From the NCBI RefSeq assembly GCF_001029265.1, contig NZ_CP011856.1, positions 1,178,001 to 1,242,000 on the forward strand: a stretch of DNA of 64,000 bases, written 5' to 3'. Shown one piece after another: positions 46,379 to 56,053 of the stretch. A model generated the notes under the pieces. It was not told where the DNA came from. It was given only the letters and a program-made list of their open reading frames with translations, and ran no database searches. Origin of the DNA: Spiroplasma eriocheiris. Its GTDB lineage: Bacteria > Bacillota_I > Bacilli_A > Mycoplasmatales > Mycoplasmataceae. A program made the translations under genes and the position numbers. The stretch's first letter is position 1. Every line of letters begins with the position of its first letter.

Positions 46379-47290
46379 ATGAAAAGTATTTTAAAATTAT
46401 TATTTTCTTTCACAATAGCAACCCCAATTCCACTAAATATTATTAGTTGCTATCCAACAATTAACCACGATGATAAGAGTACTATTAATGTGGAATTGGA
46501 CCCATATTTGTATCAATATTATACCCCCATTAATAATTTGGGTGGTTCATCATTAATTAAAACTTTAGCAAATTTAATTACTACAACCCAACACCCAATA
46601 ACATATAAAGAAGTTTGAACTGTCTTTAATGCAGCTTATCAAGACAAATTTTATAAAAAGGATAACTCAATTATTGATGTCTACTCCACAGTTTTTCATG
46701 GTGAATCCCCTTACACATACCAACCACAAAAAGATCAATGCCATGGTCAACCTGTTAGTGGCGAAGGAACTTGTTATAACCGGGAACATATTATCCCCCA
46801 GTCCCTTTTTAAAAAACGAATGCCTATGGTGGCTGATGCCTACCATATCCTCCCTAGTGATGCTTTTGTAAATAATAAGCGAGCAGATTATCCCCATGAT
46901 GTTGTAGTAACTGCTACTTTCCGAAGTAAAAATGGCAGTAAATATGGAACAAATGCAAATGGTGAAACTGTTTTTGAACCCACAAATGACTTTAAAGGAA
47001 TAGTAGCTCGTTCATATTTATACTTTGCAATCCGTTACTATAATCAAATTCCTAATAATTGAGGATGAATCAAACATAGTTACCCTTTCATTAATGAACA
47101 TTATTTAACCACTTATTTAAATTGAGCTAATAATTATCATCCTCAAGAATTTGAAATTTATAGCAATAATATTATTAGTAAATACCAACATAATCGAAAT
47201 CCCTTCGTTGATTTACCAATTTTAACAAGTTTAATTTGAGATCCCGCGTTTCAAAATGAGCAGCTCCATTTAATTGAAAAAAGAACTAAA
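46379..47290 (+). CDS. EndA/NucM-type endonuclease I, lipoprotein-like
   Basis: A 303-aa secreted nuclease. The N-terminus has a hydrophobic signal ending in NIISC, a lipobox-like site with Cys at residue 24, so the protein is probably tethered outside the cell. The His-Me finger core is clear: CYNREHIIPQSLF followed by DAYHILPSDAFVNNKRADYP, as in endonuclease I (catalytic His in REHI). It could salvage nucleotides from host or environmental DNA, or belong to the adjacent phage-like cluster. Fair RBS, own terminator. Confidence 0.87.
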
Positions 47291-47308
47291 AACTAAGTTA
47301 ATTAATAA

Positions 47309-47336
47309 AATCTTCAAATAATGATTTGAAGATTTT
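47309..47336 (+). terminator. Terminator of the nuclease gene
   Basis: AAATCTTCAAAT / ATTTGAAGATTT stem with a short T run. Confidence 0.75.
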
Positions 47337-47436
47337 TAAATTTTTAATAAGAAAACTTATAGAAAAAAAATTGAAAATAATTAAAATAATTTTTACTATT
47401 CTAATCATTTTAAAACTATGTCAATTAGAATGAATC

Positions 47437-47450
47437 TGTCCGTATTTATT
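47437..47450 (-). repeat. CGGACA box, inverted copy
   Basis: On the minus strand AATAAATACGGACA, identical to the box at 53410-53423. Confidence 0.5.
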
Positions 47451-47521
47451 TAATTCCTTTGATATCTCTTACATGAATTCTATGATTTATCTGTATCAAA
47501 ATATAATTGAGGTGATAGAAC

Positions 47522-47749
47522 ATGGCAAGAAAATCAAACTTCTTTTATGCTATTTATACTGTCAATGATGAATTTGTTAATGTTTATGAAAGTGTGGAAG
47601 ATTTAATTGCTGAACAATTTGGCATTACAAAAGAACATCCCAAGTTCAAAAATAACTGCCAAGTAATTTTTAACTATATCTTTCGTCATAATAACCTCTA
47701 CAACCAAACTAGTCATTATAAATGAAAAATATATAAATATAAAAAATAA
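47522..47749 (+). CDS. Small hypothetical protein, 75 aa
   Basis: A 75-aa basic, aromatic-rich protein starting MARKSNFFYAIYTVNDEFV and ending in a Lys/Tyr tail. It may be a small DNA- or RNA-binding protein judged by charge, but no fold was recognised. GAGGTGATAG precedes the ATG. It lies between two inverted copies of the boxes seen before the later genes of this cluster. Confidence 0.65.
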
Positions 47750-47758
47750 CATCCATTA

Positions 47759-47772
47759 TTCATATGTGAACA
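47759..47772 (-). repeat. TGTTCACATATGAA operator-like box, inverted copy
   Basis: A near-palindrome whose core is shared with boxes at 53347-53369 and 54070-54092. Confidence 0.5.
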
Positions 47773-47809
47773 TTTTTAATAAATTACCCTGACAAAGGAA
47801 GTGCTAACA

Positions 47810-49282
47810 ATGCCAATTGGAACCCGTAATACTGCTTTACTTTTTGATGTTAAACATCTACCCGTTACAAGATTACCCCGGGAAGAAAAACAAAAAAGTA
47901 ATGATTTGTTTGGCCTAATCTTTGGTACAATTATTACTACTATTTTAGGAATTATCCTAGTTCCGATCGGTGGCGCGATTTTTGGCGCACTCGGAACTAG
48001 TTTAGCATTATCAACAACAACTACCGAAGTGTTAACTATAATTGGAGAAGTTGGAACTGATTTTTTAATCAATGAATTATATGATGTGATTAATAATGAT
48101 GTTAGTGCTAGTAATTCATTACTAAATTTATTATTACCCTTGGGTGAAAGTAAAGTTGCCAAAGCAATCAAAAAAAATGGTCTTTGAAAAGGTCTTTCTA
48201 AAACAACCATTAAGAAACGCCAGTTATGATCAAAAATTATTACCGAAGGAAAACTTAGTTATGATTTAACAAAAATGATTAAGGATTATTTAAACCAACA
48301 TGCTAAGCAAAATAATCCCATCCCTTATCATTTTACTAATCCTATTAATTTACAAAAAAATATTAACCAAAAATTAGGTTATCAAACAAAACAACTTAGT
48401 CAATTAGATTACTTTAATTATCAACAAATTACTTTAATTAAAAGAAAAGTTACTAACTTAATTACTAATCAACAATGAAAACAAGTTCCTAATAATTTTA
48501 AAATTAGGATGGATGATATTAATTATGTTAATAATATTTTAAATCCTCTTAACAAGACTTGGTCACAAATTATTGTCCTCGATTTTGCATCCTGGTTAAC
48601 AATAATCAATGAATTAATTCAAAAAAATGTTAAACCACAAGATATTGCCAACATTAGTTTACTAAGAACACGTTATCTAACCCAGGAAAAATTAACATTA
48701 GGGTTAACTAGTAAATTTAACTTTTCAAAAAGGCTATTAAATAATTCAGCTGGAATTAAAAACCTGTTTGCGGAATTAAATGATGAAACTGAAAAATTAA
48801 GTTTAATAATTGATCAATTAGGATGAGAATTAAAAACTGATCAAACTAAGTTATTAACTTTAATTAATAGTTTTTTAAATAAAAATAGTGGTGATTTAAC
48901 TTTAATAAATCAAGAAGTTCATTCTTTAGTTAAACCTATTAAATTCAAAAAGATTCTTAATTTACAAAAAACTACTGAAATTAATTTATCTTCATTAAAA
49001 TATTTTAATAATTTCCCCCTTATTCAGCAAATTCCTAATTTACCAATTAATAATGTTAATAAGATTACAAAACCTTACCAATTAAAACAACAATTACAAA
49101 AATTAATTAAGACTTATGATTTAAAGTCACAGCAAGAAATTAAAAAGATTATTAGTAATTACCAACTAATTCTTTGAAAATTAAATAAATATTATGCTTG
49201 CCAAGAATATTACACTTTACAAAGAAAGGATGAGAAACAATGGCAAAATTTCTTTCGAATACCCAAAAGCAAAACCTTTTAA
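47810..49282 (+). CDS. Hypothetical phage-cluster protein with N-terminal hydrophobic domain, 490 aa
   Basis: Residues about 35-100 are hydrophobic and Gly/Thr/Ile-rich, able to span or insert into a membrane. The rest is a long, polar, helical body rich in Asn, Lys, Leu and Gln. No family recognised. It ends inside the portal-like gene (43-bp overlap), so the two are coupled. In this place a structural or ejection protein that inserts in membrane would fit. This is inference. AAAGGAAG precedes the ATG. Confidence 0.7.
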
Positions 49283-50424
49283 AAAATAAATTAACCACAT
49301 CCAAAACTATTTTACAAAATTATGATATTAATAATTTTGATCATCTTCAAATGCTAACTAACTATGTTAGTGATCAACAAGCTAATAAATTTAATTCTAC
49401 GGACTTAAATTTAACAATTGATTCTCAAGATGAATTAGTTACTAAAATTAAAAATTATTTAACAACAAATAATTTTTATCAACAAAATTGGTTAAATGAA
49501 AAAAGACTGTCGCAATGTGGCCGTGCTGCTTACTTAGTATATCAACATAATGATAGTTTACATTTTAAAACTGTCAAAGTTATTAATAGTACTGAAAATA
49601 TCATTAACCAATTAACTACCTGTACAATTTTATTTCACCAATGGCAAGATGAAAATAACACTACACTAATAATGCATGCCACTTATCAATTAGTAACTGA
49701 CCATGTCGAAGTTACTAGAAAAATTTATCAACTTGATGAAGAAGGAAGTTTATCATCAACCCCATTAGATTATGATCAACATAACTTTGACCAAAGTTTT
49801 GGGAAAACTGAAACTTTAAAAATTAATTATTTACCAATTATTATTTTTAAAAATACTCCTAATGGAGCAAAAGATTGCGAATACCAAATTGAAAAAATTA
49901 AAACATTAGATTTAATTTATGAACAAATTATTTTAGGAACAATTTTAAACAGTACCAAGTTCTTCTTAAACACTAATGGTATTATTGGAAATACCCAAGA
50001 ACAAGTAAATAATATGATTCATAAATTTATTAAAAATAATATCTTAGTAATGGAAAATGACCCTGATCATAATCCTGATCCAATTAGTGCTATTATGGGA
50101 ACTTTTAATCCAAAACCATTGACTAATTTATATTTAAAAACACAAAACCAATTATTAACAAATTTTAATTTAGAATTACCCGAAGAAAAAATAATTAAAG
50201 ATCATACCATCACAATTACTAATCATAATGGTTTAGTAAATTTAACTAACCAAACTAAATTAGCATTACGTGCACAAGGATTAGCGGCCTTCATTAGTTT
50301 GTTATTAACTTTTGATAAAGATATTCTAAAAGCAAAAACATTTGCTCTGAAAGATAATACTGATAGTCTAAAAATCTTGGTGCAACTAAAAATTAATTCG
50401 GTTGGTTCATCACCATTATCTTAA
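49240..50424 (+). CDS. Portal-like phage protein, 394 aa
   Basis: A 394-aa protein with the general layout of A118/SPP1-type portals. An N-terminal helical region is followed by a domain of beta-strands and a LPIIIFKNTPNG strand-loop. A long helix starts IEKIKTLDLIYEQIILGTI, where known portals have a leucine-rich helix after a Gly/Asp turn. No clip signature can be verified by eye. The call rests on pattern and on neighbours, so it is tentative. It overlaps the gene before it and is followed 11 bases later by the next. Confidence 0.45.
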   Translation: MAKFLSNTQKQNLLKNKLTTSKTILQNYDINNFDHLQMLTNYVSDQQANKFNSTDLNLTIDSQDELVTKIKNYLTTNNFYQQNWLNEKRLSQCGRAAYLVYQHNDSLHFKTVKVINSTENIINQLTTCTILFHQWQDENNTTLIMHATYQLVTDHVEVTRKIYQLDEEGSLSSTPLDYDQHNFDQSFGKTETLKINYLPIIIFKNTPNGAKDCEYQIEKIKTLDLIYEQIILGTILNSTKFFLNTNGIIGNTQEQVNNMIHKFIKNNILVMENDPDHNPDPISAIMGTFNPKPLTNLYLKTQNQLLTNFNLELPEEKIIKDHTITITNHNGLVNLTNQTKLALRAQGLAAFISLLLTFDKDILKAKTFALKDNTDSLKILVQLKINSVGSSPLS

Positions 50425-50435
50425 TAACTACCACA

Positions 50436-52448
50436 ATGAAAAATATTAACGATAAAAATAATAAAGAACCACTCGGAAAAGATTTTTATATCGACCAAAC
50501 CCCATTAGACTTTGCTAATCTCGCAGAAAGTAAAAGTGATGCTGACTTATCATTAATTTATGGTCCAGACCGGAAAAATAAATTATATATTTATTCTTTA
50601 AAACGTCTATTTGATAATAGTGAAAAACCAAGTTTAGAATTTGGTCCTAACATTGTTCAAATTAGATTTATTAACCCCGATGATGTTATTATTACTGATG
50701 CTTATGAAATTAATGACTTTCAAATTGATTTAAAAGAAATCCCCATTAATAATCCCCAAAAACAAGCAACTAAATATAGTGAAATTGATACTAAAGTAAT
50801 GGTCTTCCAAAACCCCGCTACAATTAGTACTTATGACATTCGAGTAGTTTCCATTGATGAACCGGTTAATAACAACAATCTTGACAAATTATACATTATT
50901 GACCAATATAACCAGCCATGAAGTAACGGAGCAACAATTACCAAATTAGCTAATTTAACCTTGTTAAAAGACTTTAAAACAATTGATGGAAATGCAGTTA
51001 TTGTTAAAATTCAAAAACCATTACCCCCTGATACGGAAATCACTGGAATTAAAATTAAAGCACCCAAAGCAATTAAATGAGGAAATATTAAATGTTGAGG
51101 GAATGTAGACGGAGAATATGGTTATCCCGAGCTTGCTATTAAAGATAAAATCCCCTTCCCGTTATTATCAATGCCAATTGAAACTGAACCTAAATTAAAA
51201 ATTTTGCAACAATGACTTTCCCACCAAATTTTGCCTTGAGAATTAGCTAAAGAATTTTTAGTAGAAAAATCATGTTTAAGCTTAATTAACTTAGGTAAAC
51301 AAACAGAAAAAACTACTAAATTATTTTTAGATAAAACTCGCATTACAAAAGCGAATGTTAGAATTAATTATTCAGGTCAATATTGGAAAGGTGATCGTTG
51401 AGGATGTCAGACTTTAAATCCTCATAATGAAACAAAAAATATCATAGGTTTAAATACAACTTCCTTAGACCATGGAGAATGTAGAATGAATTCTGAATAT
51501 ACTAGTCCAGATACTTATGATGGCGTAGAGTTAGAATTAAAAGATGCCCCTGTTATTACATCTTTGCAGCAAGTTTTGCTTGACATGTTAACTTATACAT
51601 ATAATTATAAAAAAAATTTTGACGGCGCAGATTATCAAAATGGAAGTCCCCAAAATGCTATTGCAAAATTGAAAGCAAAATTTGAAGGACAAAAACCAGA
51701 AAATGTTATCTCCAATATTTTAGAACACTGAAAACTAGAAAACCCTAATTATATTAATATTAAAGAAATACTAATTTTACAGCAAATTATTTTGTTACTT
51801 TCAAATTATATCTATTCAAACGAATCAATTAATAAGGGACTAAATGATGATGTTAAATTATTAAGTCCGTATTATTTTGAACTTGTATCAAAGCCTGAAA
51901 AAAAAGATGATAATTATTATGAATTTAAAGATTGTATAGTAATTTTAAAAAGTGAGTATTTTGATTTTACTGATCCTGAAAATATTAAATTTAAAGTTAA
52001 TAATTTATCTACTAATAAAATTTTTAAATTAACTAATAATGAATTTAGTTGAATTTCTATTTCTAATTTTTTAGAAACAAATGACATTCCTTCTTTAATT
52101 CCACGCGATATAACATTGGCTTCCGGAGAATATGGAAAATATTTTACAAATTTAATTATCCCCAAAAATAAGTTAAATGAGGCCCTAAAACTATATGGTA
52201 GTGAAAATAATTTATATAATAAAATAAGTTGAATAAATAAAATATCAAATTTAGGAACTAATGAAATAATAGAATTTACATTACAAAAAAATATTACTAA
52301 GTTAAATTTAATTAATATATCATCCATTGATGGTAGTGGGAAATACGATATTGAATTAAAAACAAAAAATAGTTCAATTATTATTAAAGAAATTGATTTA
52401 TTTACTAGTAATAATGAATTATTATCATTAATTAATATAAATTTATAA
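50436..52448 (+). CDS. Hypothetical large phage-cluster protein, 670 aa
   Basis: A 670-aa soluble protein, mostly beta in the first half, with a short helical stretch near residues 355-460 and further beta at the end. No family recognised. The ATG lies 11 bases after the portal-like gene's stop with no Shine-Dalgarno, which implies translational coupling. By size and position it may be a capsid, tail or tail-knob protein. This is inference. Confidence 0.7.
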
Positions 52449-52500
52449 AAATAAAAATTTATTTTGTTATAATGTTGTTGAAAATAGGAAGGAAATTATT

Positions 52501-52782
52501 ATGAATAAAAAATATCTTTGATTCGGAATTTTTATTGCTATTCTTAGTTTAGTAGCAATAATAATTGGAGGAATTTCATTATCAAAAATAAATAAATCTA
52601 AAATTAGTGACTATAAAACTTTTGAAAACTGAGATCATTCCGTTGTCTTTTGCAATGCTAACATATGAAAACATACAGGAAGTTCAACTCCTAGTGGAGT
52701 TTCATTATATTGTAGTGTAGATAAAACTGATGCTAGTGATGTTTTATGAGATGGAGTTTACCCTGATAAATATTTTGACTAA
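52501..52782 (+). CDS. Small signal-anchored protein, 93 aa
   Basis: Residues about 5-28 form a membrane helix or signal (WFGIFIAILSLVAIIIGGIS). The outer domain of about 60 residues has two cysteines (VVFCNAN and LYCSVD), which could pair, and ends in a YPDKYFD motif. GGAAGG and a TTGTTATAATG promoter precede it. It has a decayed tandem paralogue downstream. Function unknown. Confidence 0.7.
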
Positions 52783-52963
52783 TTATTAAAAAATAAATTA
52801 ATATAATATAACTACCAAATTCCTAAAAATTTAAAAATATAATTTAAGTTAAGTTAGAAAATATAAAAGCATTTATTAAGAATATTAAATTAATTTCTTT
52901 ATGTATAGATAAATTTTTATATTATTTTGTTATAATGGCCTTGAAAATAGGAAGGAAATTATT

Positions 52964-53236
52964 AGGAATAAAAAGTATCTTTGATTCGGAATTTTTATTG
53001 GTATTCTTAGTTTAGTAGCAATTATTATTGGAGGAATTTCACTTTCAAAAATTAATAAATCCGGAGTTGCTAATTATCAGACATATATGGAAAGAGATGG
53101 GAAAGTAATATTTTGTGGTTCAACAATCTGAGCTTATTATTCTGATTCTCATATGTCTCTAAGTTGTAGAAATAACCCATAATCAGGGGATGTTAAATGA
53201 AATGGAAAATATCCAGAGGGTTATTTTGATGTTTAA
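52964..53236 (+). pseudogene. Decayed tandem copy of the 93-aa signal-anchored protein
   Basis: The promoter, ribosome site and first 40 codons closely match the gene at 52501. Here the start codon is AGG instead of ATG, and a TAA interrupts the frame at 53180-53182. The two cysteines and the C-terminal YFD motif are still recognisable. Confidence 0.75.
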
Positions 53237-53346
53237 AAACATTATTTATTAATTAATATAATTTATATAATTATATTAATTTTTTTATTTAGTTAAAATT
53301 CTATAAAAAATCTAATAATTATAATCATTTTTTATTAATATCCGTT

Positions 53347-53369
53347 AAAATTAAAGTGTTCACATATGA
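53347..53369 (+). repeat. Operator-like box (AGTGTTCACATATGA), copy B
   Basis: A 23-bp exact match to 54070-54092, placed about 90 bases before a start codon. Confidence 0.6.
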
Positions 53370-53409
53370 GTAAAAAATTAGTATTCAAGTAAGGGTCCCC
53401 CATGATTAA

Positions 53410-53423
53410 AATAAATACGGACA
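53410..53423 (+). repeat. CGGACA box, copy B
   Basis: AATAAATACGGACA, about 50 bases after the operator-like box, as in the copy at 54123. Confidence 0.5.
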
Positions 53424-53454
53424 TTTTTATTTTTAAAATTAAGGAGATAAAAAA

Positions 53455-53538
53455 ATGACTACTATTTTTAAGCGGCTATTATGGAACAAGAGGATTCTGC
53501 AAGTAAATAACCAACAACTTGCAGAATATTTCTTATAA
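53455..53538 (+). CDS. Possible 27-codon peptide containing a hairpin
   Basis: A short frame after GGAGATAAAAAA with ATG. An 11-bp perfect hairpin (53494-53527) lies inside it. It could be a leader peptide with an internal attenuator rather than a true gene. Confidence 0.25.
   Translation: MTTIFKRLLWNKRILQVNNQQLAEYFL
53494..53527 (+). terminator. Strong hairpin, terminator or attenuator
   Basis: ATTCTGCAAGT / ACTTGCAGAAT perfect stem with a 12-base loop and an ATTTCTT tail. Confidence 0.5.
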
Positions 53539-53556
53539 AACTACCATTTTTAATCG

Positions 53557-53781
53557 ATGGCTATGCCTTGATGAGCAGAAATACTTATTATAATATTAAA
53601 TATTTTATTAGGTATTAGTAGTGGTTATGGTAGTGCAAAAATAGTTAATAAAAAGAAGGATAGTAAAACCTTAATAATTCCTAAAGAAATTAAAAAAATT
53701 AAAAAACAATTATATAAACTAAATAATAAGATAGAATTTCTTATTGATAATTTGACCCATCCTAAAGGTAACAATGAATAA
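53557..53781 (+). CDS. Small one-helix membrane protein, 74 aa (holin-like)
   Basis: Starts MAMPWWAEILIIILNILLGI: one membrane helix right at the N-terminus, then a Gly/Ser turn and a Lys-rich coiled-coil tail of about 45 residues. The layout resembles small class III or single-helix holins. It overlaps the next gene by eight bases. Too short for a firm family match. Both TGA codons at positions 5-6 read as Trp. Confidence 0.55.
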
Positions 53782-53956
53782 AACTAAGTTAAAATTATTA
53801 ACTTTAAAACTGCTTTATTATTTTTTAAATATCATTATGATAGGATTACCAAAAATAGTTAATTTATTAATTAAACAAATTAATAAATTACAAGCAAAAA
53901 TTAAAACAGCTGGTGATCTCTTAGATGATGGTATAATAAATGATTCATTTGTTTAA
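53774..53956 (+). CDS. Small membrane protein, 60 aa (holin partner-like)
   Basis: A 60-aa protein with a hydrophobic segment (about 8-32) and a charged C-terminal coil. It starts within the end of the preceding gene with AAAGG before the ATG. An overlapping pair of small one-helix proteins just before a fibre-like gene is a common phage lysis arrangement. This is inference. Confidence 0.5.
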   Translation: MNKTKLKLLTLKLLYYFLNIIMIGLPKIVNLLIKQINKLQAKIKTAGDLLDDGIINDSFV

Positions 53957-53995
53957 ATTATCATTGGTCTTAATTGTTATTTAATTTCTTTTCCT

Positions 53996-54023
53996 AAATG
54001 ATGTAAGATTATTTACATCATTT
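53996..54023 (+). terminator. Terminator after the small membrane protein pair
   Basis: AATGATGTAA / TTACATCATT stem followed by T7. Confidence 0.8.
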
Positions 54024-54069
54024 TTTTATTTTAAATTTTTATCCTAATCATTTAAAATATTGCTATTTT

Positions 54070-54092
54070 AAAATTAAAGTGTTCACATATGA
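54070..54092 (+). repeat. Operator-like box, copy C
   Basis: TGTTCA-CATA-TGAACA is a perfect inverted repeat here. It lies 74 bases before the start of the fibre-like gene. Confidence 0.6.
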
Positions 54093-54122
54093 ACAAAATC
54101 TTGTTATATATTAACATTTTTT

Positions 54123-54137
54123 AAATAAATCCGGACA
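54123..54137 (+). repeat. CGGACA box, copy C
   Basis: AAATAAATCCGGACA, about 30 bases before the start of the fibre-like gene. Confidence 0.5.
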
Positions 54138-54165
54138 ATTTATTTTAAAAAGGAGATGAAACTAC

Positions 54166-55449
54166 ATGTCAATAATTAAACCTGAATTATGAGAAGGAGT
54201 AAGTTTACAAGAATATAATGAATCTTATCGTTTAACTGGTCCAATCAAGGAAGTACCATTAAAATACAATAAATTATATTCAAATGTTGAAGAATGATTT
54301 ACCACTTTTGCGATCCAAGCACAAGATGATATCAATGCTTATTTAAATTTTATTTTTTATAAATTCCCCTATCATACTTTTAGAGACCAAAGAATTAAAG
54401 AAATTATTCGAAAAATGATTTACATTATGATTGAACATTGGTGTTTTAACAGAATTCCCATTGAATTTATTGTTACTGCTAACAATAGATCTAAAAATGG
54501 GAATAATTTTGAAGCTAGTTCAAATAATATTCTAAACTTACAAGGATTACATCCTAGTCGCATGAAAATTTATGGAGAATTAACTTCGCTGAAAAAGTTA
54601 TTTGAAACATATAATGAAAACCCAAACGAAATTGATTTATCACAAATTGATTTAGAATTTTATTACACTAAGAGTGAAACAGATCAATTAATAAGTTTAG
54701 AAAAAAACGAAAGAAAAGAAAATGAAGAAAAATTAACAACAACTATTTTACAAAAACAATTAAAACTTTATAATGATGTAATATCATCAGAAGATTCAGA
54801 AGTAAAAAATTACAAAGGACCTATCACAAATTTAGTAATTAAGGGACCTGTCGCTACTGGATATGATCTTAATACAGAAACAGCTGTATTTGACATCTTT
54901 AATGAAATAGGACACATTGATGGTGACATTGTTCAACAGGGACAAACTTCCGATGAAAGTGGAGGGATACATGCTATTTCTGCTTTATGAGCTAAAAATC
55001 GCGAGCAAGATATTAACTTATTAAATAATAATGTTACTAATTTATCCAATAATTTAAAAGTTATTAATAATAATTTAATACATTTAGAAAATAGACTATT
55101 ATTTAATAATGAATTATGGGAAGAAGTTAAAAATGAAGTGGGTATCCCATGAGTTGAAGATTTAGTTCCCATATATTTAAAATTTATTGTTGTCCCAACA
55201 GGTCTTGAAAACTGAGATGTTAAATGAATTTTTAATGTAAATTTTATAAAAACTAAACTTAATTGAGCATCAATATATTCCTCATCAGTTTTAAAAATGT
55301 TCCTTCCTTTCCAAACAAAAAGTTATGAAGCAAGTATTAAATGAGATGATTCTGATAAAGTATTTAGAATTGACATAGAAGACTCACAATGAGATTTAAT
55401 TAAGATTAAATCTGTATATAAATATAAAGGAAACGATATTCCTTTTTAG
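54166..55449 (+). CDS. Fibre-like phage-cluster protein with coiled coil, 427 aa
   Basis: A 427-aa protein. The N-terminal about 130 residues are globular. Residues about 150-205 form a charged coiled coil starting FYYTKSETDQLI, a motif often seen before trimeric fibre stalks. A second coiled-coil stretch of Asn/Leu heptads lies near 285-320, and a beta-rich end follows. This suits a trimeric tail fibre or receptor-binding protein, but no family was recognised. AAAGGAG precedes the ATG. Last gene of the plus-strand island. Confidence 0.6.
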
Positions 55450-55674
55450 GTAACTACTATACCATAATCAGCTGAAATTATTATTAGAAACATTATATTT
55501 TCTGCTATTTAGTAGCTATGGTTGAATAACATTACATAATTCAGAAACAAAAAATTCAAAAACTAATTATAAAAATAAAATTTAATATATACTATTTAAC
55601 TATATGACTTAGATTTTTAATATACTTTTAACTAAATTAATTAATATTATTCTAAGATATATAAATTTTATTTC

Positions 55675-55975
55675 TTACAACAATGGGCTCTCAACCACAT
55701 TATGTAACAATACTAGCAACGAGGCAATAAAACAAACTGTTACAATTGCAAATATAATAAAATATTTATTATTTTTAAAAGCTTCCCAGACAGTTGGTTT
55801 ATGTGTTTGTTGTTCAAAAGCATTATGTTGACGGTGCTTTTTCCGGGATTGGTATTCTAACTTTCAGTATAAGATTCCAAAAACAATTGCTAACACACCA
55901 AAAATAACCACTAGGCTAATGGCGACTGGGACATATTATGATGATCCCAATATTAGTTAAGAAGTTAATCATCAT
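55675..55975 (-). pseudogene. Small two-helix membrane protein with frameshift
   Basis: After AAGG and ATG at 55973-55975 the frame runs about 20 codons and hits a stop near 55918. A second frame, open from there to a TAA at 55675, encodes two membrane helices joined by a basic loop (KLEYQSRKKHRQHNAF). A one-base indel near 55920-55930 would join them into a protein of about 99 aa. Follows ptsI on the same strand. Confidence 0.5.
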
Positions 55976-56008
55976 TAAACCAACCTTTCGTAATAGCAGC
56001 AAAATAAA

Positions 56009-56038
56009 AATAACACTATTTTATTTAATAGTGTTATT
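56009..56038 (-). terminator. Terminator of ptsI
   Basis: AATAACACTATT / AATAGTGTTATT 12-bp perfect stem with a T-rich tail on minus-strand RNA. Confidence 0.75.
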
Positions 56039-56053
56039 TTAAATGAAAATCAA

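Noticed and set aside
44357-55449. Calling the island an SpV1-type plectrovirus insertion
   Set aside because: No SpV1-like coat protein, Rep or IS30-type transposase was recognised, and portal- and fibre-like genes do not fit a filamentous phage.
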